Source: Candidatus Deferrimicrobiaceae bacterium
GTDB taxonomy: Bacteria; Desulfobacterota; Deferrimicrobia; Deferrimicrobiales; Deferrimicrobiaceae
Reading direction: 5' to 3'
Length of the DNA stretch: 64,000 bases
NCBI GenBank assembly: GCA_036504035.1
Contig: DASXVV010000008.1
Coordinates: 62,001-126,000, forward strand
Shown: in pieces, positions 36,994-46,615 of the stretch
How positions within the stretch are numbered: the stretch's first letter is position 1
Layout of the letters: every line of letters starts with the position of its first letter
Made by a program: the position numbers and the translations under genes
Notes under the pieces: generated by a model
Databases searched by the model: none
What the model was told of the DNA's origin: nothing
Seen by the model: only the letters and a program-made list of their open reading frames with translations

Positions 36994-39747
36994 ATGAACC
37001 GTCACGTCAACGCGATCGCCGGTCGATTGAGTCTGCGGCCGGCGCAGCGGCAGTCGCTCGAGATTCTCGACCGAATCACCGGGATCGTTCCTCCACGGAA
37101 AGGGATCGACGTGGAGGCGGCGCTGGCGACGATCCGGAGCGAGTTTCCGTCGGTCACCGATTTTGAGCGTGAGTTTCCGTCGCTCTGTTTTGCACTGGCG
37201 ACCGGTGTCGGCAAGACGCGGCTGATGGGAGCGTTCATCGGGTATCTGCATCTGGCACACGGAATCAACAACTTCTTCGTGCTGGCGCCGAACCTGACTA
37301 TCTACAACAAGCTGATCGCCGATTTCACGCCGAACACCCCGAAATATGTTTTCAAGGGAATCGCCGAATTTGCGGTCGACGCGCCTCGGATCATCACCGG
37401 CGACAACTACGACAAATGCGATCCCGTCTCCGGCATGCTGTTCGGCGGCGTCCGCATCAACATCTTCAATATCTCGAAGATCAATTCCGAAGTGCGCGGC
37501 GGGAAGGCACCTCGGATCAAGCGGCTCTCCGAATACATCGGCGAAAGTTATTTCGACTACCTTGCCGGATTGCCCGATCTCGTGTTGATCATGGACGAGT
37601 CGCACCGCTACCGGGCATCGGCCGGCGTGCGCGCGATCAACGATTTGAAGCCGGTGATGGGGCTGGAACTGACTGCGACGCCTTTCGTGGAATCAGCACG
37701 CGGTCCCGTGTCGTTCAGGAACGTGATTCTCGACTATCCGCTGGGAAAGGCGATGGCAGACGGCTTCGTGAAGGAACCCGCTGTCGTCACGCGGAAGAAT
37801 TTCAACCCGGTCGGGATGGCGCCCGAAGAGATTGAGCGTCTGAAACTGGAGGACGGCATCCGCCTGCACGAAAGCGTGAAGGTCGAGCTGGAAACGTATG
37901 CCCGCGAGAGTGGCAATCCGATCGTAAAACCCTTCGTCCTCGTTATTGCCCGTGACACGACCCATGCCTCGCAATTGATGACCTTAATCGCTTCCGACGC
38001 TTTTTTCGAGGGGCGCTACAAGGAGAAGGCGATCCAGGTCGATTCCAGCAGGACGGGTACCGAGGAAGACGAGATGGTATCGCGTCTGCTCCGAGTGGAG
38101 CACACGGACGAACCAACCGAGATCGTCGTCCACGTCAACATGCTGAAAGAGGGCTGGGACGTGACGAACCTGTACACGATCATCCCGTTGCGCGCGGCGA
38201 ATGCCCGAACGCTGATCGAACAGTCGATCGGTCGCGGTCTCCGGCTTCCCTACGGGAAACGGACCGGCGTATCGGCGGTGGATCGGCTCAATATCGTGGC
38301 GCACGACAAATTCCAGGAAATCGTCGATGAGGCCGGCAAGCCCGACTCGACCATCCGGTTGCAGCAGGTTGTTCTGGATACGGACGCGATTGGCAGGAAA
38401 ACGGTCACGGTCGTGTCTCAGTCGACGCTGGCCACTCGCTTGGGTATACGGCCGCCGCAGGTAGGCACAGCAGGCGCATCGGTTGTCGGGGGAGGGGAAG
38501 CACCCGCCTTCGAGACCGAGGCCGAACAACAGGTTGCACGGGTTACTTACGAGGCGATCCGCGCACTCGAAAATTGGCCGAAAGAGGTGCCGGGCGTAGC
38601 GTATCTGCGAGAGCCGGATGTCCAGGCGCGTCTGGTCCGGGAAGTCCGTGCGCAACTTCAGCCGTCGCAATTAACGATGGAAGGTATTCTGCCTCAAACG
38701 GACATCGCCGCTGTGGTGGCGAAGGTCTCGGAGATGGTGGTCGGACAAACGATCGATATCCCACGAATTCTTGTACTGCCGAAGGGAGAAGTTCGTACCG
38801 GGTTCAAGCCGTTTTCCCTGGACCTGAAGACGCTTAATTATCCGGCTCCCTCGGACGACCTTTGGATCCAGCATTTGCGAACGAACCAGTTCGAAATCCT
38901 CGGATTGGGAGAGGGCGGCATCGACGAGGCCCGGATGGAGGATTTCATCGTTCGAGCCTTGGTGGACTTCAACGATGTCTCGTACGACGATCACGCCGAA
39001 TTGCTGTATGACCTCTCGGGCCAAGCGGTCAGGCATTTCCGGGGCTACCTGTCGGAAGAAGATGTGCGGAAGGTTCTTCGGCTTCATCAAAAAGAAATCG
39101 CCCGTTTCATCCACGCCCAGATGCAGGGGCATTATTGGGAGGACGGAGTTGAATACGAAGTGAAGGTCTGGCAGGGGCTCACGGTGCTGAAGGATAGCGC
39201 ATACACCGCACTGGCGGGCGACTCTCCGTTGGATTTCCGGCAACCACCTCAAGACAAGAGCAACATGGCGCGGTATCTGTTCGGCGGGTTCCGACGCTGC
39301 CTGTATCCGACACAGAAGTTCCATTCCGACCCCGAACGGCGGCTGGCGGTCATTCTCGACCGGGAGACCGAGAAATGGTTCCGCCCGGCGAAAGGGCAGT
39401 TTCAGATTTATTACAAATCGGGCGCGGATCATCCCGAGTACCAGCCCGATTTCGTGGCGGAGGGGTCGAAGGCGATCTACATGCTCGAACCCAAGGCGCA
39501 CAACGAAATGGAATCGCCCGACGTGCTCGCAAAGAAGGAAGCAGCTGAGACGTGGTGCCGGCGCGCGTCGGACCACGCCACCGGAAACGGCGGGAAGCCC
39601 TGGCAATACCTGCTGATCCCCCACGACGTCATTGCGGAAAACATGACGCTGGACGGATTGGCGTCGACTTTCGCGAAGCCGGCACCGGGAGGTCGGGGGA
39701 TTACAAGCAGAACCGATGCCGATTACCGCGGCGGGTTCGACGGGTGA
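36994..39747 (+). CDS. Type III-like restriction subunit Res (helicase-nuclease)
   Basis: A 917-residue superfamily II helicase-nuclease. Walker A is FALATGVGKTRLMGAFIGYL (about 66-85), the DESH box is LVLIMDESHRYRAS (about 196-209), and the later helicase motif is ARTLIEQSIGRGLRLPYGK (about 405-425). The C-terminal nuclease has YQPDFVAEGSKAIYMLEPK (about 816-834), a PD-(D/E)XK pattern. It should restrict DNA lacking the Mod methylation after ATP-driven translocation. The ATG has GGAGG upstream and follows RhuM-Fic by 2 bases. A relic of a near-identical C-terminus lies at 8322-8489. Confidence 0.9.
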   Translation: MNRHVNAIAGRLSLRPAQRQSLEILDRITGIVPPRKGIDVEAALATIRSEFPSVTDFEREFPSLCFALATGVGKTRLMGAFIGYLHLAHGINNFFVLAPNLTIYNKLIADFTPNTPKYVFKGIAEFAVDAPRIITGDNYDKCDPVSGMLFGGVRINIFNISKINSEVRGGKAPRIKRLSEYIGESYFDYLAGLPDLVLIMDESHRYRASAGVRAINDLKPVMGLELTATPFVESARGPVSFRNVILDYPLGKAMADGFVKEPAVVTRKNFNPVGMAPEEIERLKLEDGIRLHESVKVELETYARESGNPIVKPFVLVIARDTTHASQLMTLIASDAFFEGRYKEKAIQVDSSRTGTEEDEMVSRLLRVEHTDEPTEIVVHVNMLKEGWDVTNLYTIIPLRAANARTLIEQSIGRGLRLPYGKRTGVSAVDRLNIVAHDKFQEIVDEAGKPDSTIRLQQVVLDTDAIGRKTVTVVSQSTLATRLGIRPPQVGTAGASVVGGGEAPAFETEAEQQVARVTYEAIRALENWPKEVPGVAYLREPDVQARLVREVRAQLQPSQLTMEGILPQTDIAAVVAKVSEMVVGQTIDIPRILVLPKGEVRTGFKPFSLDLKTLNYPAPSDDLWIQHLRTNQFEILGLGEGGIDEARMEDFIVRALVDFNDVSYDDHAELLYDLSGQAVRHFRGYLSEEDVRKVLRLHQKEIARFIHAQMQGHYWEDGVEYEVKVWQGLTVLKDSAYTALAGDSPLDFRQPPQDKSNMARYLFGGFRRCLYPTQKFHSDPERRLAVILDRETEKWFRPAKGQFQIYYKSGADHPEYQPDFVAEGSKAIYMLEPKAHNEMESPDVLAKKEAAETWCRRASDHATGNGGKPWQYLLIPHDVIAENMTLDGLASTFAKPAPGGRGITSRTDADYRGGFDG

Positions 39748-39770
39748 AGGACAGTGCGGTAACAAGACGA

Positions 39771-39803
39771 AAGGCCCACCCGCCTGGTCGCGGATGGGCC
39801 TTT
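39771..39803. terminator. Bidirectional terminator between res and a convergent gene
   Basis: The arms AAGGCCCA and TGGGCCTT, with inner CCGC/GCGG, form a strong stem with short A and T runs on both sides. It lies between the convergent Res gene and the small periplasmic protein gene and can serve both. Confidence 0.8.
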
Positions 39804-39810
39804 GGCAATC

Positions 39811-40098
39811 CTACTTCTTCTTGGCGGCCTTTCCTGTGGCCTTTTCGGCCTTCACATCGACGGTGGCCGCGGTCATCGTGTATTCGATCGTCACCTTGGC
39901 GCCGACCTTGAGGTCGCCCGTGACCTTCGTGCCGGCGGCCTTGACGATCTCCCACTTGTCCTTGCCCTTCTGGATCACGATGATGTCGCCCTTGATCTCG
40001 AGGACGGGGCCCGTCACCTGGTAGGTCTTCGGGCCGGCGGCGAAGGCCACCGAGGCGGCGAACAAGACGGCGATCGCGAGCAGCAGCGTGCGTTTCAT
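39811..40098 (-). CDS. Small secreted protein of unknown function
   Basis: A 95-residue protein with a signal peptide (MKRTLLLAIAVLFAASVAFA). The mature part (GPKTYQVTGPVLEIKGDIIV, IQKGKDKWEIVKAAGTKVTG, VGAKVTIEYTMTAATVDVK) looks like a small beta-barrel or OB-like fold, followed by a lysine-rich tail. Similar proteins are common in deltaproteobacteria next to other small exported proteins. AAGGAGA on the minus strand fits the ATG at 40098. Confidence 0.75.
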   Translation of the reverse strand: MKRTLLLAIAVLFAASVAFAAGPKTYQVTGPVLEIKGDIIVIQKGKDKWEIVKAAGTKVTGDLKVGAKVTIEYTMTAATVDVKAEKATGKAAKKK

Positions 40099-40128
40099 CG
40101 GCAATCTCTCCTTGTCGTTTTTGTGGCG

Positions 40129-40710
40129 TTATCGGACGGTGATCATTCCCTCGATCTTCTTGTAGATCCCCTGCTTGATCCCCCGGACCTTCATGATGTC
40201 CTCGGGCTTCTGGTACGGCCGGCCGTCGATGATGGCCTGCGCCTTGACCGGGCCGATTCCCGGCAGCGCCTCGATCTGCTCCCTGGTCGCGCTGTTGATG
40301 TTGACGGGGCCTGCCGGCGCGGCGGCCTTGGCGGCTTTCCGGGCTTCGGCCGGAGCGGCCTTCGCGGCCTTGGCGGCGGAAGATTTCGCGGCGCCCGCCG
40401 CGGCCGGAAGCTGGGCGGCCGGCGTCCCGCCGACGGTGACCAGCGGGCGGATCTTCGCGAGCTTGGCCTTGCCGATTCCCTTGACCTTGGCGAGGTCGTC
40501 CACGGTCTTGTACGGCCGACCCTTGACGATGTCCTGGGCGACGGCCGGGCCGACGCCGGGGAGCGATTCGAGCGCCTTCTGGTCGGCCGAGTTGAGGTCG
40601 ATCAGACCGGCGGCCAGGGCGCTCCCCGCCGCAAGTGCCAGGACCAGTCCCATGACGATTGCGATCAGCTTTCCCCTCCGCGATCCACACGCCTTGAACC
40701 GATTCTCCAT
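40129..40710 (-). CDS. ComEA-like protein with two helix-hairpin-helix domains
   Basis: A 193-residue protein with an N-terminal membrane or signal segment (about 14-34, LIAIVMGLVLALAAGSALA). It has two ComEA-type HhH repeats: DLNSADQKALESLPGVGPAV with IGKAKLAKIRPLV (about 38-90), and NINSATREQIEALPGIGPVK with IKQGIYKKIEGMI (about 136-191). They are joined by an Ala/Lys-rich linker. ComEA proteins bind double-stranded DNA in the periplasm during uptake. The double repeat is less common than a single one. No other competence genes are adjacent. Confidence 0.85.
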   Translation of the reverse strand: MENRFKACGSRRGKLIAIVMGLVLALAAGSALAAGLIDLNSADQKALESLPGVGPAVAQDIVKGRPYKTVDDLAKVKGIGKAKLAKIRPLVTVGGTPAAQLPAAAGAAKSSAAKAAKAAPAEARKAAKAAAPAGPVNINSATREQIEALPGIGPVKAQAIIDGRPYQKPEDIMKVRGIKQGIYKKIEGMITVR

Positions 40711-40826
40711 CTCATGCCTCCTTCATCTCGGGAATGCCGCGCAGCGTTCTCAGCGCGTCTCTTTCAATGATAGTAGAATGCGATTATGCAGTATAAGGTT
40801 TTTAAATATATTTTACGGAGGGCGCG

Positions 40827-41246
40827 ATGGGATTCCTGGATGACGTGGTCGGCAAGGTGTCGAGTGCGGTCGGCGGGAGCGGGGGCGAAAAGTCGACCCT
40901 GGTCGACGGAGTTCTTGGATTGCTCTCCGGCGGAGGATCGGGCGGCGGTCTGCAGGGGTTGGTCCAGTCGTTCAAGGAGAAAGGGCTTGGCGATATCGTA
41001 TCGTCGTGGGTCGGCACGGGGCAGAACCTCCCGATCGACGCGGAGCAGCTGAAAAACGGGCTCGGGCCGGAGGTGATCGGGCAAGTGGCTGCCAAGGCGG
41101 GAATTTCGACCGACGACGCCACGGAAAAGCTGAAGGAGCTTCTGCCCTCCCTCGTGGACAAGCTGACCCCCGACGGGAAGGTTCCCGAGTCCGGGCTGCT
41201 GGCCCAGGGGCTCGACTTCCTCAAGAACAACCTGACGAAAGGCTGA
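40827..41246 (+). CDS. YidB family (DUF937) protein
   Basis: A 139-residue protein: MGFLDDVVGKVSSAVGGSGG, a glycine-rich stretch, then GLQGLVQSFKEKGLGDIVSS, WVGTGQNLPIDAEQLKNGLG and VAAKAGISTDDATEKLKELL. It fits the YidB/DUF937 family, whose function is unknown. It has a good GGAGGG ribosome site and an A+T-rich upstream stretch that is a plausible promoter. Confidence 0.85.
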   Translation: MGFLDDVVGKVSSAVGGSGGEKSTLVDGVLGLLSGGGSGGGLQGLVQSFKEKGLGDIVSSWVGTGQNLPIDAEQLKNGLGPEVIGQVAAKAGISTDDATEKLKELLPSLVDKLTPDGKVPESGLLAQGLDFLKNNLTKG

Positions 41247-41363
41247 TCCCGGCGTCGGACACTGCCGATCCCCCGCAAGGCGTCGGATCGGCAGTGGAAT
41301 ATGCGTGCTAGAATCGCGTGTCCGCCGTTCGCGTGGTCACAGACTCTATCGAGGACGAACAGC

Positions 41364-44018
41364 ATGCCGGTTTCCGCCGTATCCCGACTGCGTAATGCCC
41401 TCGTTCCGCTCCTTTGCGCCTTCCTCGCGCTCGCCGCCTCCTGTCGTCCGTCGTTCGCCCTCGAGCAGGTGACGCTTCAGCTCAAGTGGCTCCACCATTA
41501 CCAGTTCGCCGGATATTACGCGGCGAAGGAAAAGGGATTCTACCGGGCCGCGGGGCTGGACGTCGCGATCCGCGAGGGCGGCCCGTACGTCGAGGTCGAA
41601 AAAGAAGTCAGCGACGGCCGGGCCGACTTCGGCATCGGTACGTCGGCGATCCTCCTGCATCTCGCCCACGGCGAGAAGTTGGTGGTGCTCGGGCAGATAT
41701 TCCAGCATTCCCCCGCCATCTTCCTGACCCCCCGGAAAACCGGCATCCGCACCATCGCCGAAATGGCGGGCCGCAAGTTCATGTATTCGAACCAGCACGG
41801 CGACCTGATGGCGGTCCTGAAGAAGTACGGGCTCGACGAGCGCAAGATCGTCCAGATCCCGCATCACGGCGATGTGGCCGACCTGCTCGCCGGCAAGGCC
41901 GACGTGATGATCGCCTACGCGTTCAACGAGCCGTTCGTCTTCGAGCAGGCCGGAGAGCCGTACCTCCGTTTTTCTCCGCTCACCGAGGGCGTCGATTTCT
42001 ACGGCGACAACTTCTTCACGACGCGGGACACGGTCGAGCATCGCCCCGAGCTCGTGAAGGCGTTCCGCGAAGCCACCCTCCGCGGGTGGAGCTACGCGAT
42101 GACGCACAAGGAGGAGGTCGCCGACCTCATCCGCGCGAAGTATTCGAAGGCGAAGAGCCGGGAATGGCTCTTGTACGAAGCCAACCAGATGGAGGTGTTG
42201 ATCCAGCCGACGCTGGTCGAGCTCGGGTACCAGAGCCCGAAGCGCTGGCGCGAGATCGCCGACACCCTTGCCGACCTCGGCATGGTCAGGCCCGGCTTCG
42301 ATCCCACGCCCGTCATCTATGCTCCCGAACCGCACCGGGACTATCGTGCGCTGATCGGGACGGTCTTCGTGTCGAGCCTCATCATCCTCGTCCTGGCCGG
42401 ATTGCTCCTGATCTTCCGGCGGCTCAATCGCCGTCTCTCCGCCGCCCACGAAGAGCTCGTCCGCAGCGCCGAGCAGCTGCGGGCGCTCTTCGACAGCGCG
42501 CAGGCCGGCATCCTCATGGTCGATCCAGAAGGGAAGATCTCGGTCGTCAACCAGCGGATGACCGAGCTGTTCGCCTGCCCCCAGGAGGCGCTGGTCGGCG
42601 CCTGGTATCCCGACCTGCTTTTTCCCGACCAGAAGGAGGAGGGCAAGGACCGGATACGCGAGATCCTTGCGGGGGAGACCGACCGGGTCAGCACCGAGCG
42701 GCATTACATCCGCAAGGACGGGAGCGATTTCTGGGGATTCATCTCCGTCCGTCGTCATAACGATTCGAGAGGCGGGGTCCTCGGGCTCGTCTGCCACATC
42801 ACCGACATCACCGAGCTGAAGCGCGCCGAAGCCGAGCGGCAATTGCTCGACCGGCAGCTCCTGCATGCCCAGAGGCTCGAGAGCCTGGGCGTCCTCGCAG
42901 GCGGAATCGCCCACGACTTCAACAACCTCCTCGCCGGCATCCTGGGGAACATCTCTCTCGCCCGGATGTTCCTCGACCCCTCCCACAAGGCGTCGACGAT
43001 CCTGACTGAGGCCGAGAAGGCGTCCCGCCGGGCGTCCGAGCTCGCCCTCCGCCTCCTGACGTTCGCGAAGGGGGGAGAGCCGATCAAGAAGGCCGTCGAT
43101 GCGAAGCGGCTGGTGCGGGAATCCGCGTTGCTGGTCCTGAGCGGGTCCAATGTGAGGTGCGAATTCCACGTTCCCGACGACCTGCGCGCGATCGAGGCCG
43201 ACGAGGGGCAGATCGGGCAGGTGTTCAACAACATCGTGCTGAACGGGGCCCAGGCGATGCCGGCCGGGGGGACGATCACCATCGACGCCGACAATCTCGC
43301 GGTCGACGGCCGGGGATCGCCGCCGCTTCCCGCGGGCGACTACGTCCGGTTCCGGATCAGCGACCAAGGGTGCGGCATCTCGCCCGAGAACCAGAAACGG
43401 ATCTTCGACCCCTACTTCACGACCAAGGCCGGCGGGACCGGCCTCGGGCTGGCGTCGACCTGGTCGATCGTCGGCCGGCACGGCGGGAACCTCTCGGTCG
43501 CGTCGGAGCCCGGGTCCGGATCGACGTTCGAGATCGTCCTTCCCGCCAGCGACCGGGAACCGCCCGCCGTTCGGACGGAGATGCCGCTGCCGAGGCGCTC
43601 CGGGCCGCGCGGGCATTCCGTGCTCGTCATGGACGACGAGGCGATGATCCGGACGCTGGTCTCCGACATGCTGACGGAGCTCGGCTACTCCGTCTTGGCG
43701 TGCGGGGACGGGAACGAGGCGATTGCGTTGTGCAAGAAGGCGCTGGAAGCCGGGAATCCGTACTCCGCCGTCATCATGGACCTGACGATTCCGGGCGGGA
43801 TCGGGGGGAAGGAAGCCGCGGAGCGGATCCTCGCCGATGACCCGGACGCCTGCCTGATCGTCTCCAGCGGGTATTCGAACGATCCCGTCATGGCCGATTA
43901 TCCGAAGTACGGCTTCCGGGGCACGATGGCGAAGCCTTACGACATGACGCAGATCGAGCAGGTGCTGAGCGCGCTGATCGGCGGCGAGCAGCCATCCGAT
44001 GGGAGGATTTCGACATGA
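41364..44018 (+). CDS. Hybrid sensor kinase with NMT1/THI5-like periplasmic binding domain
   Basis: An 884-residue protein. The signal segment (about 1-32) is followed by a substrate-binding domain of the NMT1/THI5 type (VTLQLKWLHHYQFAGYYAAK, about 37-300). After a transmembrane helix (about 330-352) comes a PAS domain (about 370-490), then a histidine kinase core with GGIAHDFNNLLAGILGNISL, a HATPase domain (FRISDQGCGISPENQKRIFD and KAGGTGLGLASTWSIV), and a C-terminal receiver (VLVMDDEAMIRTLVSDML, YSAVIMDLTIPGGIGG). The binding domain suggests sensing of a pyrimidine- or thiamine-like, or other small, ligand. The next gene overlaps it as ATGA, so it may be the sensor for that redox cluster. 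Confidence 0.88.
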   Translation: MPVSAVSRLRNALVPLLCAFLALAASCRPSFALEQVTLQLKWLHHYQFAGYYAAKEKGFYRAAGLDVAIREGGPYVEVEKEVSDGRADFGIGTSAILLHLAHGEKLVVLGQIFQHSPAIFLTPRKTGIRTIAEMAGRKFMYSNQHGDLMAVLKKYGLDERKIVQIPHHGDVADLLAGKADVMIAYAFNEPFVFEQAGEPYLRFSPLTEGVDFYGDNFFTTRDTVEHRPELVKAFREATLRGWSYAMTHKEEVADLIRAKYSKAKSREWLLYEANQMEVLIQPTLVELGYQSPKRWREIADTLADLGMVRPGFDPTPVIYAPEPHRDYRALIGTVFVSSLIILVLAGLLLIFRRLNRRLSAAHEELVRSAEQLRALFDSAQAGILMVDPEGKISVVNQRMTELFACPQEALVGAWYPDLLFPDQKEEGKDRIREILAGETDRVSTERHYIRKDGSDFWGFISVRRHNDSRGGVLGLVCHITDITELKRAEAERQLLDRQLLHAQRLESLGVLAGGIAHDFNNLLAGILGNISLARMFLDPSHKASTILTEAEKASRRASELALRLLTFAKGGEPIKKAVDAKRLVRESALLVLSGSNVRCEFHVPDDLRAIEADEGQIGQVFNNIVLNGAQAMPAGGTITIDADNLAVDGRGSPPLPAGDYVRFRISDQGCGISPENQKRIFDPYFTTKAGGTGLGLASTWSIVGRHGGNLSVASEPGSGSTFEIVLPASDREPPAVRTEMPLPRRSGPRGHSVLVMDDEAMIRTLVSDMLTELGYSVLACGDGNEAIALCKKALEAGNPYSAVIMDLTIPGGIGGKEAAERILADDPDACLIVSSGYSNDPVMADYPKYGFRGTMAKPYDMTQIEQVLSALIGGEQPSDGRIST

Positions 44019-45070
44019 CCAAGACCAACGGCTTCGCGGCGCACGGGGCAACCGACCCGCTGGTTCCTTTCGCATTCGACCGGCGCGACCCGGGGACGAA
44101 CGACGTCCAGATCGAGATCCTTTTCTGCGGCGTCTGCCACTCCGACCTGCACACCGTCAGAAACGAATGGCACGGGACGACCTATCCCGTCGTGCCCGGC
44201 CACGAGATCGTCGGCCGCGTCGTCAAGGTCGGCGCGGGCGTGACGCGGTTCAAGCCGGGCGACCTCGCCGGTGTGGGATGCATGGTCGATTCATGCCGCA
44301 CCTGTCCCGACTGCCTCGACGGGCTCGAGCAATATTGCCGCAACGAGATCGTCTTCACCTACAACAGCCCCGACCGGCATTCGGGCGGGATGACCTACGG
44401 TGGCTACTCGGGCGGCATCGTCGTCGACGAGAAATTCGTCCTGCGGATCCCGGCAAAGCTCGATCTGCCCGCGGTCGCGCCGCTCTTGTGCGCCGGCATC
44501 ACGACCTATTCACCGCTGCGCCACTGGAAGGTCGGGAAGGGCAGCACCGTCGGCGTGGTCGGCCTCGGCGGCCTCGGCCACATGGCCGTGAAGCTGTCCC
44601 ACGCGTTCGGGGCCGAAACGGTGCTGTTCACGACTTCGGCGGGCAAGGCGGCCGATGCCAAGCGGCTGGGCGCCGACGAGGTGGTCATCTCGAAGGACGC
44701 CGAGGCGATGGGAAAGCAGGCCAACCGCTTCGATTTCATCATCAACTCGGTCGCCGCGCCGCACGATCTCGATCCGTACCTCGCCGCGCTCAAGCGCGAC
44801 GGCACGATGTGCATGCTCGGCGCGCCCGCGCTGCCGCACCCGTCCCCGAACGTCGGCAACCTGATCTTCGGGCGTCGGCAGTTGGCGGGGTCTCTCATCG
44901 GGGGGATTCGCGAGACGCAGGAGATGCTCGATTTCTGCGGGGCGCACGGCATCGTCTGCGACATCGAGAAGATCCCGATCCAGAAGATCAACGAGGCGTA
45001 CGAGCGGATGCTTCGGAGCGACGTGAAATACCGCTTCGTCATCGACATGGCGTCGCTGCCGAAACCCTGA
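44015..45070 (+). CDS. Zinc-dependent NAD(P) alcohol dehydrogenase (second copy)
   Basis: A 351-residue paralogue of the enzyme at 16623-17681. The catalytic zinc is in [17 protein letters not shown], and the full structural zinc set CRTCPDCLDGLEQYC has all four cysteines here. The nucleotide loop is [17 protein letters not shown]. It should interconvert aldehydes and alcohols with NADPH. Its start overlaps the stop of the hybrid sensor kinase, so it leads a redox cluster with FAD oxidoreductase, AhpD-like and ArsS genes. Confidence 0.92.
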   Translation: MTKTNGFAAHGATDPLVPFAFDRRDPGTNDVQIEILFCGVCHSDLHTVRNEWHGTTYPVVPGHEIVGRVVKVGAGVTRFKPGDLAGVGCMVDSCRTCPDCLDGLEQYCRNEIVFTYNSPDRHSGGMTYGGYSGGIVVDEKFVLRIPAKLDLPAVAPLLCAGITTYSPLRHWKVGKGSTVGVVGLGGLGHMAVKLSHAFGAETVLFTTSAGKAADAKRLGADEVVISKDAEAMGKQANRFDFIINSVAAPHDLDPYLAALKRDGTMCMLGAPALPHPSPNVGNLIFGRRQLAGSLIGGIRETQEMLDFCGAHGIVCDIEKIPIQKINEAYERMLRSDVKYRFVIDMASLPKP

Positions 45071-45078
45071 GCGCCGGC

Positions 45079-46593
45079 ATGGCGCACCTGCCCGGCGACC
45101 GGTACGACCAGGCACTCCAGGGGCACGTCCGGCCGCCCGGCTGGCCGGATCCCGAACCGGCGTGGCGGTACGATCTCGTGGTCGTCGGGGCCGGCACCGC
45201 CGGGCTTGTGACGGCTGCGGGCGCGGCGAGCCTCGGGGCGAGGGTCGCGCTGGTCGAACGAAACCTGATGGGCGGCGACTGCCTCAATTTCGGGTGCGTC
45301 CCCTCCAAGGGGATCCTTCGGGCGGCAAGAGCGGTCCACGACGCGCGGAACGCTTCGGAATTCGGCGTCGCGGGCGGCGAATGGCTCGTCTTCGATTTCC
45401 CTCGGGCGATGGAGCGGATGCGTCGGCTGCGGGCCGGGATCGGCGCGCACGATTCCGCGGCGCGGTTCCGGGATACGCTCGGGGTCGACGTCTTCATCGG
45501 GGAGGGCCGCTTCACCGGGCGGGACAGCCTTTCGGTTAACGGGAGGCGGCTCCGCTTCCGGAAAGCGGCGATCTGCACCGGCGCACGCGCCTCATTGCCT
45601 CCCGTGCCGGGGCTCGCCGAGGCGGGATGCCTGACCAACGAAACGGTCTTTTCCCTGACCGCGCTTCCGCCGCGCCTCCTGGTGATCGGCGCCGGTCCCG
45701 TCGGTTGCGAGATGGCGCAGGCGTTCGCGCGCTTCGGGAGCCGGGTGACGCTCGTGACGCGCGGGTCCGGTCTGTTGCCGCGGGAAGACCTCGACGCGAC
45801 GCGCCTCCTGCACGATGTCTTCGTCCGCGAAGGGATCACGGTCTGCCTGGGCGCCACGACGGAAAGCGTCCGTCGGGACGGAAACGAGATCATCGCCGCG
45901 ATCAGGACGGCGGGGGAGATGCAGGAAGTGCGGGTCGACGCGATCCTGGTCGGGACCGGGCGCCTCCCCAACGTCGAAGGGCTTGGCCTCGAGGCCGCCG
46001 GCGTCGACTTCGAGCCCGGCGTCGGCGTGAAGGTCGACGACCGGCTCCGAACGACGAACCCCGGCATCTTCGCCGCCGGCGACATCTGCTCCCGTTACAG
46101 GTTCACCCACGCCGCCGATGCCCAGGCGCGGATCCTCATCGCGAACGCCCTTTTTTTCGGCCGCCGGAAAGCCTCCGCCCTGACGATCCCCTGGTGCACC
46201 TACACCGATCCCGAGATCGCCCACGTCGGGATGATCGCGCGCGACGCGCAGGAAAAGGAATCGCAGGTGACCACGCTGACCGTGCCGCTGTCCGAGGTGG
46301 ACCGCGCCGTCCTAGACGGAGAGGCCGAAGGCTTCGCCCGAATTCACCTGATAAAGGGGACCGACCGGATCCTGGGCGCCACGCTTGTCGCCGCCCACGC
46401 CGGCGAGATGATCGGCGAGATATCGCTGGCCATGACGAACGGGCTCGGGCTGTCCGCCATCGGCAAGACGATCCATCCGTATCCCACGCAGGCCGAGGCG
46501 GTCCGGAAGCTGGCCGACGCCTACGCCCGAAACCGGCTGACCCCGTTCGTGAAGCGCCTGTTCTCCGCATGGTTCGGGTGGCGAACGGGTTAA
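45079..46593 (+). CDS. FAD-dependent disulfide oxidoreductase (mercuric reductase/dihydrolipoamide dehydrogenase-like)
   Basis: A 504-residue class I pyridine nucleotide-disulfide oxidoreductase. The FAD loop is LVVVGAGTAGLVTAAGAASL (about 33-52), the redox disulfide is GGDCLNFGCVPSKGI, the NAD(P) loop is LLVIGAGPVGCEMAQAFARF, and the FAD site is NPGIFAAGDIC. The C-terminal dimer domain has IHPYPTQAEAVRKLAD with the catalytic His. The vicinal C-terminal cysteines of true MerA are absent. It is 8 bases after the alcohol dehydrogenase. Similar genes accompany ArsS clusters in other bacteria, where the role is unproven. Confidence 0.88.
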   Translation: MAHLPGDRYDQALQGHVRPPGWPDPEPAWRYDLVVVGAGTAGLVTAAGAASLGARVALVERNLMGGDCLNFGCVPSKGILRAARAVHDARNASEFGVAGGEWLVFDFPRAMERMRRLRAGIGAHDSAARFRDTLGVDVFIGEGRFTGRDSLSVNGRRLRFRKAAICTGARASLPPVPGLAEAGCLTNETVFSLTALPPRLLVIGAGPVGCEMAQAFARFGSRVTLVTRGSGLLPREDLDATRLLHDVFVREGITVCLGATTESVRRDGNEIIAAIRTAGEMQEVRVDAILVGTGRLPNVEGLGLEAAGVDFEPGVGVKVDDRLRTTNPGIFAAGDICSRYRFTHAADAQARILIANALFFGRRKASALTIPWCTYTDPEIAHVGMIARDAQEKESQVTTLTVPLSEVDRAVLDGEAEGFARIHLIKGTDRILGATLVAAHAGEMIGEISLAMTNGLGLSAIGKTIHPYPTQAEAVRKLADAYARNRLTPFVKRLFSAWFGWRTG

Positions 46594-46615
46594 CATGGAT
46601 GCGGGAGGATCAAAC

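Noticed and set aside
29823-39747. DISARM or BREX system
   Set aside because: A SNF2 helicase and a methyltransferase are present, but no drmA, drmB, drmC, pglZ, brxC or Lon-like genes are seen, and Res and Mod fit a type III-like system better.
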